A stretch of 21,017 bases of DNA from an uncultured Flavobacteriales bacterium (GTDB lineage: Bacteria; Bacteroidota; Bacteroidia; Flavobacteriales; Crocinitomicaceae). Positions within the stretch are counted from its first letter, which is position 1; each line of letters opens with the position of its first letter. This document shows positions 1 through 7,885 of the stretch, piece by piece. The notes beneath the pieces were generated by a model. That model saw only the letters and a program-made list of their open reading frames with translations, made no database searches and was not told the DNA's origin. The stretch lies in the NCBI GenBank assembly GCA_946480815.1, contig CAMLLB010000064.1, forward strand, positions 1 to 21,017. Reading direction: 5' to 3'. The position numbers and the translations under genes were made by a program.

Positions 1-987
1 CGAAATAGTGCAAAAACTGCATCCACCAAAACAACCCCGGTGCATATTGATCGAGAATTTGATCATTTCATACGCAGGAATTGCCCCCCGTTTCTTGTAT
101 TTCGGATGTGGTAAACGCGTATAAGGCATATCAAATGACTGATCCATTTCCTTTTCAGTCATGGTACGATAAGGAGGATTAATGATCAGCGTTTTGGAAC
201 CAACTTGCTGAATAATCCGGTTCGCTTTTAACTTATTTGATTCTACCTCTACAATTTTGAAGTTTGCAGCGTAAGCCAATTTATCTTTTTTACACACTTC
301 ATGACTTGCCAATTCAACGGTTTCCCATTGTTTATTCTTGGGAAGTTCTTTTGAAGCATCCTGCAGGAAAGCTACCTGGTTAACGGTCGTCAGTGAAGAA
401 AAAGGAACTCCTTTTTTCAGCAGGCGAAGTACATCCCTCAAAGGCTGCTCACCCATTCCATAAACCAATAAATCTGCTTGTGAGTCCACCAAAATAGAGG
501 GCAGCAATTCGTCCTTCCAATAATCATAATGGGTTACCCTTCTGAGTGAAGCTTCAATTCCTCCGATCAAGACAGGTACATCGGGATACAATTCCTTCAG
601 GATTCGGGTGTAAACGGTGGTCGCATAATCCGGTCTGAAACCTGAAACTCCTCCGGGAGTATAGGCATCCGTAGAACGCAAACGCTTTCCTGCGGTATAA
701 TGGTTTACCATGGAATCCATGCATCCGGCTGTAACTCCGAAAAAATATTTGGGTTTCCCCAGCTTTTTGAAATCGCGTAAATCATCACGCCAGTTTGGCT
801 GTGCGATCACCCCAATTTTAAAGCCTTCACTTTCAATGATCCTTCCAATAACCGCTGTACCAAAAGCAGGGTGATCAACATACGCGTCACCTGAAATCAG
901 GACAACATCCAGTTCGTCCCAACCTCTTTTCTCAACCTCCTTTTTTGTCAGTGGCAACCAGTCTGTTATTGGTCTTTCGATCTCCAT
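1..987 (-). CDS. YgiQ family radical SAM protein, N-terminal part (cut by window edge)
   Basis: Reading the minus strand from the ATG at 987-985 gives 329 codons open to the window edge, beginning MEIERPITDWLPLTKKEVEK. Residues 315-329 read MHRGCFGGCSFCTIS, so C319, C323 and C326 form the CxxxCxxC motif that holds the 4Fe-4S cluster of radical SAM enzymes. The upstream part (for example GGIEASLRRVTHYDYW and the DAYVDHPAFG stretch) is typical of the long N-terminal region of the YgiQ/UPF0313 family, whose reaction is not established. Members usually run to 600-750 residues, so about half the protein, including most of the SAM barrel, lies outside the window. The gene is divergent from the lipoprotein gene at 1207. 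A perfect -7 box (TAACTTTG) ends four bases before the ATG, which supports this start and implies almost no 5' leader. Family identity is confident; function is unknown. Confidence 0.93.
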   Translation of the reverse strand, partial: MEIERPITDWLPLTKKEVEKRGWDELDVVLISGDAYVDHPAFGTAVIGRIIESEGFKIGVIAQPNWRDDLRDFKKLGKPKYFFGVTAGCMDSMVNHYTAGKRLRSTDAYTPGGVSGFRPDYATTVYTRILKELYPDVPVLIGGIEASLRRVTHYDYWKDELLPSILVDSQADLLVYGMGEQPLRDVLRLLKKGVPFSSLTTVNQVAFLQDASKELPKNKQWETVELASHEVCKKDKLAYAANFKIVEVESNKLKANRIIQQVGSKTLIINPPYRTMTEKEMDQSFDMPYTRLPHPKYKKRGAIPAYEMIKFSINMHRGCFGGCSFCTIS

Positions 988-991
988 GCCG

Positions 992-999
992 CAAAGTTA
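992..999 (-). promoter_or_regulatory. -7 box of the YgiQ-family gene
   Basis: The minus strand reads TAACTTTG, an exact match to the Bacteroidota -7 consensus TAnnTTTG, with four bases between it and the ATG. No TTG -33 element is visible 17-23 bases upstream. Given the usual distance from this box to the transcription start, the mRNA would begin at or next to the start codon. Confidence 0.6.
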
Positions 1000-1193
1000 C
1001 CAAAAAAGAGTCGTTTAAGCCTTATAAATGAAGGTTTTGTATTACATTAACAGGACGGAAGAAGGTCAAAATGTCAAAGATGAATTATACTATTGGCTAA
1101 TTACTAATGGCTATTATCTTGTTTTGGACATTTGAACATTTCATAACTAACAACTTCAAACCGGCCAGGTTTTAAGACAAAACAAAAATATAT

Positions 1194-1201
1194 TACTTTT
1201 A
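1194..1201 (+). promoter_or_regulatory. possible -7 box of the 317-aa lipoprotein gene
   Basis: TACTTTTA matches TAnnTTTG at all defined positions but the last and lies five bases before the ATG at 1207. The 988-1206 intergenic region is AT-rich and holds no other gene I can support. With one mismatch in such DNA, the call is weak alone; its spacing to the start resembles that of the YgiQ and SpoIIE-type genes. Confidence 0.3.
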
Positions 1202-1206
1202 ATTGG

Positions 1207-2160
1207 ATGAAACGAACCCTTGTTTACCTGTTGATTTTATGCGGATTTCTGCTTTCTGATTGTACACATAAAAAGAAAGTTCAGGTCCGGGAGACCGAAA
1301 TTGTTGCCGATTTAATTCACCCCCTTTATTTTCAGGAGGAAATTTCATCTTTGATCAATTTTCCATTTTGGTTTAATGACAGCATTATCGCAAAGCAAAA
1401 AATTCAACAATTGACCATTACTTCATTTAAAGGCGTTATTTCAGACACAAGTGCTTATAATCCGGAATCGGAAGATGAAACGTTTCCAAAAAGAACACTC
1501 ATTTATACCTTTAATCAGTCGGGCAGATTGGTCCAACTGCAAATAACGGATTTTTCAGAGGGTATTGTGATCTCCAATCAATCCTTTCGCATCAGTCCAT
1601 CGGGTCAGCTGAATTACTGTGAGGCCATTCAAAAAGACAACCTCTATGGCGTTGAGAATAACACCTTCACGTATGATCCGAATAAATTGACACCCAACTA
1701 TGCTTCTTTTGTGGCTTCAAACGACCTGGACCTGATCCATTTTGTCCTCAACAAAAAATTCTTCGGGCCACTTTCCGTTGATTCACTCGCAAGTCCTTTG
1801 CCAAATGACTGGATCATTTTGGGATCTCCGGACAGACCTGTGAAACGTTATAAAGTAAGAAATAAAGTAAAGGAAGCATCTATTTCAAATTATGAATATT
1901 ACAGTAAAAACTTCCCGAAAATGATCACTAATGAAGACTACCCGTTCTTCAAAAAACGCTATTTCAATTACAATCGGGGACACTTCAACGGCTACATCGA
2001 TTCTACTTTTATTGACGAAACATTTGTAACTTCTGTTAAATCGCTTATTTATTATGACAGTAAGCGTTTGCCAACGAAGATTATTCATAAAAAAGAACAT
2101 GCGGAAGGAGTAAATAATTACCAGACACACGAATTATTTACCTATACCTATTATCCATAA
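1207..2160 (+). CDS. probable exported lipoprotein of unknown function
   Basis: This 317-aa protein begins MKRTLVYLLILCGFLLSDCT: a basic start, a hydrophobic core, then Cys19 in the context LSDC. That resembles a lipoprotein signal, but Asp at the -1 position is unusual for signal peptidase II, so an ordinary signal peptide remains possible. The mature part has no domain I recognise. It is rich in aromatic and beta-prone residues and carries short strand-turn-strand units such as YTFNQSGRLVQLQITD (about residue 100) and YYDSKRLPTKIIHKKE (about residue 280), which look loosely like YD/RHS-type hairpins, though I would not assign that family. It lies 100 bases upstream of the 1301-aa repeat protein in the same direction and shares its export signal and beta-hairpin style, so the two may act together at the envelope. 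That link is inference. Presence of a real gene is well supported by length and signal sequence. Confidence 0.75.
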   Translation: MKRTLVYLLILCGFLLSDCTHKKKVQVRETEIVADLIHPLYFQEEISSLINFPFWFNDSIIAKQKIQQLTITSFKGVISDTSAYNPESEDETFPKRTLIYTFNQSGRLVQLQITDFSEGIVISNQSFRISPSGQLNYCEAIQKDNLYGVENNTFTYDPNKLTPNYASFVASNDLDLIHFVLNKKFFGPLSVDSLASPLPNDWIILGSPDRPVKRYKVRNKVKEASISNYEYYSKNFPKMITNEDYPFFKKRYFNYNRGHFNGYIDSTFIDETFVTSVKSLIYYDSKRLPTKIIHKKEHAEGVNNYQTHELFTYTYYP

Positions 2161-2209
2161 TCATTCAAAAAATCACTTTCACACTAACGTTTGTTGTGAT
2201 TTACGCTTC

Positions 2210-2227
2210 AAAAGCTAGTGCTTTTTC
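2210..2227 (+). terminator. possible weak terminator after the lipoprotein gene
   Basis: AAAAGC, a TAGT loop and GCTTTT form a six-pair, AU-rich stem followed by a pyrimidine-rich stretch (TTCTTATTTT). It sits 50 bases after the stop at 2160 and 34 bases before the next start. The stem is weak, so it may only attenuate or be chance. Confidence 0.3.
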
Positions 2228-2260
2228 TTATTTTCACCTCATATTAAATTCGACAATTCC

Positions 2261-5200
2261 ATGATCAACAATACCTTAGAAAGAAAAATCATCCTTTTGA
2301 TCATTCTTTCTCTTTCTTCGTTTTTGGGACATACTCAAACAGACCGGGTTACCATTGAAGGTAAAAGCTACTATGTTTATCCTCACCAACAGGCTGTAAT
2401 GGGAATGCAGGAATATTACCTGAATTTTGCCGATCAGAAGGAGGTCATAAAAAGAGATGACCGGAACGAAAAAATTGTTTCTGTCAGTGAAGAACCCATT
2501 ACCGAACTGGAAAAAAAGGCAGCTATTAAATTCCCGAAATCCTATAAAAAGTACCTGAAGGATTTTGAACAAATCCTGGAAAATTACCCGTACTTCATGG
2601 TCACAACCGACCATGACATCACAACGGACCCTACTCCCGCATTAGTAAACCTTCCGGATGGGGAATATGTGATGTTTTACAGAGACATTCCGTACATTTC
2701 AAAACGCGTATTGCGGTATAAAAATGACGTTGTTGCGGCTTTTTTTTCAATCAAAAACAACCTGGTAGACGGAAAAAGCACCTGGTTTACCCCGGAAGGG
2801 AAAATTGTAAAAACAGGAGACTACCTGAACAGTGAAAAAACAGGTGCCTGGCGTTTGTTTGAATATATTCAAAAAATCGACGAGTCTTATACTTATAATC
2901 CAAAAGAATCGATCGAAAGCCGCTTGGAAAAAGTGGTCTACGACACGGTAAAAACCACGTTTACTTTCCTGGACGGACTGAAAAACGGACCGTTCAGCAT
3001 TTATCAAAACCAGGAACTGCTTACTTCCGGAAACTTTCTTGCAGATCAAAATTCCGGGACCTGGGAAATTTATAAGTACAAAACTATTGTTACCGTCGAC
3101 AAAAAAGGAAAACTGGTCGTAACAAAAGGAAAAGAAAAAATACTCACAGACCGCTACACCATCAGAAGTGATGAAAAAAGAGGAAAGTCCCCTATTATCC
3201 GGCATGGCATCATTCCTTACGAATTTATGGGTTATGACCGATCTGATTCACTGGTCCTGACCAACAATTCTACTCCAAATGCAAGTGAATACGATTTGGG
3301 ATATTCCATGGATTTCCCCGATTTCAGCACCTTTTATAGCATACAGAAAAGAGAGTCCGACAATATCGAATTACCGGAAGAAGAGCTGACGAGTTACGAA
3401 GGAGAAGAGGGAATGTATGAGGGTGGTGAATACTACGATTATGAACCTGAACTGGAATTTCCCTCAGGGGCAGATTACAATCCGAACGAATTCTATGAAT
3501 TTGTAAATAAAAAACGATACAAACTCAATGATCTGATTGATTCTATGGGTTACCTGTATGCATATGAAGGAATTGTAGAGCATTACTATGAAAACGGGCA
3601 ATTACAGTACCGCTTCGAAGTAAAAGACGGAAAATTAGTGAAAGAAGAACCGGTCTATTGGGACAACGGTACAATTGCAAACGAAGTGATCTTCATCCCG
3701 GATTCGAATCAATATGTGCAACGGTTCTACGATTACAACGGCGTGAAGTATTATGAAACATGGCATGATTCAAAAGGGAATGTCCTGAGCACTTCCTATA
3801 AAAGAACTCCCGACTTTTTAACGATCAATGGAAAGGAATACGATCGAAACTACGGCAATCCGACATGGATCTATTCAGAAGACAAGGAAATCAAATTGGG
3901 AACAATGCCGGAAAAAATCCTGTTGGTTGAAGAGCTGTTTAAACTGGACTCTTCCGTTGCCAAAGTGATTTATTTCTATCCGAAGAACAGGACCCTGAAT
4001 GTGTTTCAAATGAACTTAATGGGTGATACCGTTTCCACGCAGGAAGTCGTTTTTTCTGAAGATTACCTGAACGTAAATGCTGTTAAAACCTGGCGTTTCA
4101 AAAACCTGACATTAAAAACCATTCAAAACGGAACTTTGGACGAATATTGGAAATCCAGCTTGTCCGACACGATTCCCCTTGAAAAACTTGCGTTCTACTG
4201 GGAATACAAATATACCGTAGAGAAAGACGACGAATTATCGGTAAACGGCAAACCATTTACCGGTTCATTTAAATTGGCCGATAAAAAAGGAAGCTTTAGT
4301 GTAAAAGCAAGCGACCAATTGATCCAGGTATCACTTCCCGACAGCAAAACAGACCTGAAATTGTATAAAGCTGCTGTCAAGTCTTACCTGAAATCTAAAA
4401 AGAGAAATGACCTTCTTTTGGCATACATCCCTGAATTTGGAGGTTCGGGCCAACTTTCCCATGCTGCAACCGCCTTGTTTACCAACCTGTATGGCGTGTT
4501 TTCAGCACTTTATGAGCGTCCGGTTTATAACTTTGACGGAAACCCTGTTAGTGCTTCCGGTGAAGAAGCAATGTATAGCAGAAGTATCCAAACAAACGGA
4601 CAATCTGTATTTACATTTGCCGAAGGAAAATACCTGAACGGAAAACCGGAAGGCCTTTGGACATACAAAGATCAATTCGGGAAAGTCCGGTCAACGATCG
4701 GTTATAAAAATGGTGAGGCCCATGGCGATAATTTGGATTACGGAGTAGCTTTTCCGAAACCAAAACCTAAAAACGACTCAGAATACGGCTACGAAGACCC
4801 TATTTCCAGGTACGAAGAATACCCGTTAAAAAAGACCTATTACCTGGAATCAAAATGCACCTATAAAAACGGAGCTTTAAACGGTCCATATACAACCATG
4901 GGCTGGAAAGGCGACACACTGACTTATGCCAATTTTGTTGACGGAGCCAAAGAAGGTGTTGAGTTCAAAAGAAACAAATTGTTCTTCAGTCACTCCTATT
5001 ACAGAAACGGGTATATTGACGGAAACGTAAAAACGTATTTTACAGCTCCGGAAAAGGATTCCGTGTTAATCTTTGATTTGAGCTTTAAAAATGGGGCTTT
5101 ACAGGGAGAATCCGTTGCGTATCATTCAAACGGGAAACTTGCTAAAAAAGGATTTTTCTTAAGTGGCCAACCGATTGATGACTACGAAGCATACGATACC

Positions 5201-6166
5201 CTCGGTTTCAAATACCAATATGTGAAATTCCAATACAATCAGCCCATTGAAGAAAAGATCTGGGAAGAGAACCAACTGAGTGTCCGTTATGAATTTGACT
5301 GGAGAGACTCGATTGCTTTCAATTTTGCAGATATCACAAACAGTACCAGTATTGATCAATTGATCTACCAGGTCGGGTACTCCGATTACGGTCTTTACGA
5401 ACCCTACTATGGCAGACCGAGTCTGGTAAACAAAACCGGCATCGATTACAACATTACCAAATACTATCCAAATGACACCATTGCCCGGACCGGGACTATT
5501 TCCAAAGGAATCAAAACAGGATGCTGGAAATACTTCAATTACTTCGGGAAGAAATTAATGGAAGTAGAATATTTCGACAGCATTATTTCGGTAAATGACA
5601 GCATCAAATTCAAATCAAAAGGAATCCTTTACTACCTCGACGGGCAGGACAATCCGTTAAGCAAAAGCTGGATCATTGAGAAATTTGAAAAATATGACTG
5701 TGCCCATACAGATCATAATGAAGAACGCATGCTTTACTGCTTCTGGGAAAAAGACAGCACACAACACCGTAAAAACGGGTATGTCAAAAATTATTACGAC
5801 AACGGCTCCATTCAAAATGAGGGTTGGGTAAAAGACGGTTTGCCTACCGGGATCTGGAAATTATACGATGTCAACGGTAACCTGAACCAGGTCGGTGAAT
5901 ACGTAATGGGTAAACGCAACGGACGTTGGCTCAAAGGAGATTTGGGAAGCGTCAAGAACATGAGTGAGATCTGTTTGAACCCGAACCTGGAAAACCTGGA
6001 TGCAATTCTGAGTTACCAGGAAAAACTATTGGATGTGAGTGTCATTACCTACCAGACCGGTAAGGAGCTGAAACGAAAATATTACGGAATCAACATGAAC
6101 AACGAAGATGCTCCGGAAGGATATTACGGTGAAGAAGAAATGTACATGAATTACGGAGGAGAATAA
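2261..6166 (+). CDS. large exported MORN-variant (YwqK-like) repeat protein
   Basis: This 1301-aa protein has an N-terminal signal peptide (hydrophobic residues about 10-24, likely cleaved near GHTQ). Much of the rest consists of degenerate hairpin repeats of the type found in the MORN-variant family (PF07661) and YwqK-like proteins, with the pattern NG-x-x-x-G-x-W-x-x-Y-x-x-x-G. Clear copies lie near residues 168-200, 239-273, 435-477, 787-826, 867-924, 940-974, 1066-1105 and 1172-1227. Good examples are YLNGKPEGLWTYKDQFGKV and WVKDGLPTGIWKLYDVNGN. Between them lie non-repeat stretches (about 60-150 and 500-780) that I do not recognise. Two Glu/Tyr/Gly-rich segments occur, one near residue 380-410 and one at the C-terminus (EGYYGEEEMYMNYGGE). 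There is no obvious outer-membrane barrel, enzyme motif or C-terminal sorting domain. Such repeats form beta-sheet scaffolds, so a surface or periplasmic binding role is plausible but unproven. It follows the lipoprotein gene at 1207 and is followed by a strong hairpin. Confidence 0.85.
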   Translation: MINNTLERKIILLIILSLSSFLGHTQTDRVTIEGKSYYVYPHQQAVMGMQEYYLNFADQKEVIKRDDRNEKIVSVSEEPITELEKKAAIKFPKSYKKYLKDFEQILENYPYFMVTTDHDITTDPTPALVNLPDGEYVMFYRDIPYISKRVLRYKNDVVAAFFSIKNNLVDGKSTWFTPEGKIVKTGDYLNSEKTGAWRLFEYIQKIDESYTYNPKESIESRLEKVVYDTVKTTFTFLDGLKNGPFSIYQNQELLTSGNFLADQNSGTWEIYKYKTIVTVDKKGKLVVTKGKEKILTDRYTIRSDEKRGKSPIIRHGIIPYEFMGYDRSDSLVLTNNSTPNASEYDLGYSMDFPDFSTFYSIQKRESDNIELPEEELTSYEGEEGMYEGGEYYDYEPELEFPSGADYNPNEFYEFVNKKRYKLNDLIDSMGYLYAYEGIVEHYYENGQLQYRFEVKDGKLVKEEPVYWDNGTIANEVIFIPDSNQYVQRFYDYNGVKYYETWHDSKGNVLSTSYKRTPDFLTINGKEYDRNYGNPTWIYSEDKEIKLGTMPEKILLVEELFKLDSSVAKVIYFYPKNRTLNVFQMNLMGDTVSTQEVVFSEDYLNVNAVKTWRFKNLTLKTIQNGTLDEYWKSSLSDTIPLEKLAFYWEYKYTVEKDDELSVNGKPFTGSFKLADKKGSFSVKASDQLIQVSLPDSKTDLKLYKAAVKSYLKSKKRNDLLLAYIPEFGGSGQLSHAATALFTNLYGVFSALYERPVYNFDGNPVSASGEEAMYSRSIQTNGQSVFTFAEGKYLNGKPEGLWTYKDQFGKVRSTIGYKNGEAHGDNLDYGVAFPKPKPKNDSEYGYEDPISRYEEYPLKKTYYLESKCTYKNGALNGPYTTMGWKGDTLTYANFVDGAKEGVEFKRNKLFFSHSYYRNGYIDGNVKTYFTAPEKDSVLIFDLSFKNGALQGESVAYHSNGKLAKKGFFLSGQPIDDYEAYDTLGFKYQYVKFQYNQPIEEKIWEENQLSVRYEFDWRDSIAFNFADITNSTSIDQLIYQVGYSDYGLYEPYYGRPSLVNKTGIDYNITKYYPNDTIARTGTISKGIKTGCWKYFNYFGKKLMEVEYFDSIISVNDSIKFKSKGILYYLDGQDNPLSKSWIIEKFEKYDCAHTDHNEERMLYCFWEKDSTQHRKNGYVKNYYDNGSIQNEGWVKDGLPTGIWKLYDVNGNLNQVGEYVMGKRNGRWLKGDLGSVKNMSEICLNPNLENLDAILSYQEKLLDVSVITYQTGKELKRKYYGINMNNEDAPEGYYGEEEMYMNYGGE

Positions 6167-6187
6167 GCATTTCCAAAATCAATCAAG

Positions 6188-6218
6188 TATCAAAGGGTGA
6201 ATTATTTACCCTTTGATA
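6188..6218 (+). terminator. perfect 11-bp hairpin after the repeat protein: terminator or operator
   Basis: TATCAAAGGGT, nine bases, then ACCCTTTGATA form an exact 11-bp inverted repeat 21 bases after the stop at 6166. The position favours transcription termination, but no T-run follows (next bases ACCGCACAAT). Since the next gene is a MarR-type regulator and the half-sites are 20 bases apart centre to centre, a protein-binding operator is an alternative. Confidence 0.55.
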
Positions 6219-6270
6219 ACCGCACAATAAATAAGTTATACACTTTACTACTTCCCAGGGTATTAGTTAC

Positions 6271-6300
6271 TTTGAATAACTGTATTTGTTCGTAACTTCA
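6271..6300 (+). promoter_or_regulatory. candidate promoter of the MarR-family gene
   Basis: TTTG at 6271-6274, 18 bases, then TAACTTCA at 6293-6300. The -33 element is exact and the spacing falls in the range seen in Bacteroidota; the -7 box matches at four of six defined positions. The ATG at 6321 lies 20 bases downstream of the box. Confidence 0.4.
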
Positions 6301-6320
6301 ATTCTACCTTAAATCACAAT

Positions 6321-6779
6321 ATGATTGAAATAGAAAATACCAATATGGCGAAATTGATAGAATTAATTGATTCTATTAAAGACATGCGTTTTGTCATTCA
6401 AACCTATTTTAAAAAGCAACTGAAAAACAACGATTTGGGAATCACGGTTGAAATGCTGGAGGTTTTGATGGTATTATCCAGAAGCAATCAAATCAACCAA
6501 AAAGAAATTGCGGATCGCGTTCGTAAAAACAAGGCCAATTTAACACCGATCATTCACAAGCTTTCCTTAAAAGGCCTGTTACTTCGTCAGGAAGATCCAG
6601 GTGACCGGAGAAATAACATCATTTCCTTAACCGATAAAGGAAAGAAGTTATGCAGGGTTTACAACAAAATGTTTGAAGAATTCTATTCCAGCTTTTTGAA
6701 AGACGTAGATATCCAAAACCTGAACAAAACAATCACGATGCTTAGAAGTATCGGCCAACAGGTTGCGAAAACGAACTGA
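6321..6779 (+). CDS. MarR-family transcriptional regulator
   Basis: This 152-aa protein has the MarR length and layout: an N-terminal helix for dimerisation, a winged helix-turn-helix at about residues 45-105, and a C-terminal dimerisation helix. The segment INQKEIADRVRKNKANLTPI is the helix-turn-helix with its recognition helix, and DPGDRRNNIISLTDKGKKL (about residues 92-110) is the wing with the typical D-x-R-x-x-x-x-x-x-L-T-x-x-G signature. Members bind palindromic operators as dimers and usually release DNA on binding a small ligand or on oxidation. There is one Cys, in KLCRVY near residue 112, so redox sensing cannot be excluded. The next gene, a DUF4349 lipoprotein, starts 49 bases downstream with no evident promoter of its own, so it is the most likely co-transcribed partner. 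The perfect inverted repeat at 6188-6218 could be its operator. The ligand is unknown. Confidence 0.9.
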   Translation: MIEIENTNMAKLIELIDSIKDMRFVIQTYFKKQLKNNDLGITVEMLEVLMVLSRSNQINQKEIADRVRKNKANLTPIIHKLSLKGLLLRQEDPGDRRNNIISLTDKGKKLCRVYNKMFEEFYSSFLKDVDIQNLNKTITMLRSIGQQVAKTN

Positions 6780-6828
6780 TCTTGAACGTTTAAACAAACT
6801 ACCTGTATCACCTAATCAAAAGAACTTT

Positions 6829-7818
6829 ATGAAAACAAAAAATCACCTAAGAATTCTCTTCTTTTTATCCTTCATCCTTTTTTTGCAAAGTTGCGGAGAA
6901 GCTCCCGCTTCAAAGGATAAACCAATAAATATAACTTCATCTGACGTAATGGTTATGGATGTCGCGGAACCGGAAGAAGTTGGTGATAATTACACATACG
7001 AAGGAAGTTTTGAAGATGAAACGCGCAGTCAAAGCAATTACAATAATTATGACGTTGCTTATAGTACTTCCGGAAGCGCATCTTCCACTTATATGATGAC
7101 CAGTTCCAATGTTTCTTCCAAACCTGAAAAAACAATCAAAAAAGGCAAGAAAATTATTAAAAACGGCACAATGCGAATTAAGTCCGAAACCTTTGGAGAA
7201 AGTAAAAAACGCATTGACAAGGTTGTGAAAAGTCTGAATGGGTACTATGAGAATGAAGAGCTGGATAAAAACGACTACCGGATCCAATATCATTTGATTA
7301 TACGTTTGCCGTCAAAGAATTTTGAGCAACTGGTTCATGGGGTTGAGACCGGAAAAGATGAGATTGTTTTTAAGAAAATCAATACAAACGATGTTACTGA
7401 AGAATTCCTTGACATTGAGACAAGACTTGAAAACAAGCGCAAATACCTCAAACGATACAAAGAACTCTTAGAAAAGGCCAAAAACGTAAACGAAATCTTA
7501 TCCATCGAAGAGAACATCCGTCAATTGATGGAAGAAATAGAAAGCAAAGAAGGGCGATTGAAATACTTAAATGACCAGGTGGATCTGAGTACGCTTCGCA
7601 TCAATCTTTTCAAGGAATATCCGGTTAAAATTGAAAAGAAGCCAGAAAACCCATTTTCCACCAGAGCCGGTGATTCCGTAAGTAAAGGTTGGAATTCCAT
7701 TATTAATTTTTTGTTGTGGACTGTCTCAAAATGGCCGCTTATTTTGATTATTGGCATTTTAGTATGGATTGTTAGAAGAAAGTGGAAGAAACGAAAGGCC
7801 GTAAAAAATTCAAATTAA
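6829..7818 (+). CDS. DUF4349 domain-containing lipoprotein with C-terminal membrane helix
   Basis: I place the start at the ATG at 6829 rather than at an earlier in-frame start at 6763. The 6829 start gives an immediate lipoprotein signal (MKTKNHLRILFF, lipobox LQSC with Cys22) and avoids overlap with the MarR gene, which ends at 6779. The 329-aa product has a low-complexity Ser/Tyr/Asn-rich linker after the lipobox. A DUF4349 domain follows from about residue 110, including NGTMRIKSETFGESKKRI, LIIRLPSKNF and VTEEFLDIETRLENKRKYL. A coiled coil spans about 200-250, and a transmembrane helix about 294-314 is followed by a basic tail (RRKWKKRK). That arrangement suggests an inner-membrane protein with its DUF4349 domain outside the cytoplasm and the tail inside. 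The family has no established activity. It is probably co-transcribed with the MarR regulator, hence perhaps stress- or ligand-controlled (inference). Confidence 0.87.
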   Translation: MKTKNHLRILFFLSFILFLQSCGEAPASKDKPINITSSDVMVMDVAEPEEVGDNYTYEGSFEDETRSQSNYNNYDVAYSTSGSASSTYMMTSSNVSSKPEKTIKKGKKIIKNGTMRIKSETFGESKKRIDKVVKSLNGYYENEELDKNDYRIQYHLIIRLPSKNFEQLVHGVETGKDEIVFKKINTNDVTEEFLDIETRLENKRKYLKRYKELLEKAKNVNEILSIEENIRQLMEEIESKEGRLKYLNDQVDLSTLRINLFKEYPVKIEKKPENPFSTRAGDSVSKGWNSIINFLLWTVSKWPLILIIGILVWIVRRKWKKRKAVKNSN

Positions 7819-7830
7819 TTCGCAATTCAA

Positions 7831-7854
7831 CATTCGTAATTCGTAATTCGAATG
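7831..7854 (+). repeat. short AATTCG-rich direct and inverted repeat before pepA
   Basis: The stretch carries a 7-base unit (ATTCGTA) in tandem and ends form a six-pair inverted repeat, CATTCG against CGAATG. It follows the DUF4349 stop by 12 bases and abuts the candidate pepA -7 box. It could act as a weak terminator of the upstream gene, but no T-run follows. Related AATTCG words flank it on both sides (7819-7880). Confidence 0.4.
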
Positions 7855-7855
7855 C

Positions 7856-7863
7856 TATCTTTA
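7856..7863 (+). promoter_or_regulatory. candidate -7 box of the aminopeptidase-pdxA pair
   Basis: TATCTTTA matches TAnnTTTG except at the last base and lies 22 bases before the ATG at 7886. No TTG -33 element is visible at the right distance. It would drive both the aminopeptidase gene and pdxA. Confidence 0.35.
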
Positions 7864-7885
7864 CGATTCACGCAATTCGATTAAT

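Noticed and set aside
2747..3205. 152-aa minus-strand reading frame within the 1301-aa protein gene
   Set aside because: Antisense to a clear long gene, Phe-rich from Lys/Glu codons on the plus strand, no promoter signal.
6763..6828. Upstream in-frame start for the DUF4349 protein, overlapping the MarR gene
   Set aside because: It would put 22 residues before the lipoprotein signal and hide the signal peptide; ATG 6829 begins a textbook lipobox signal.
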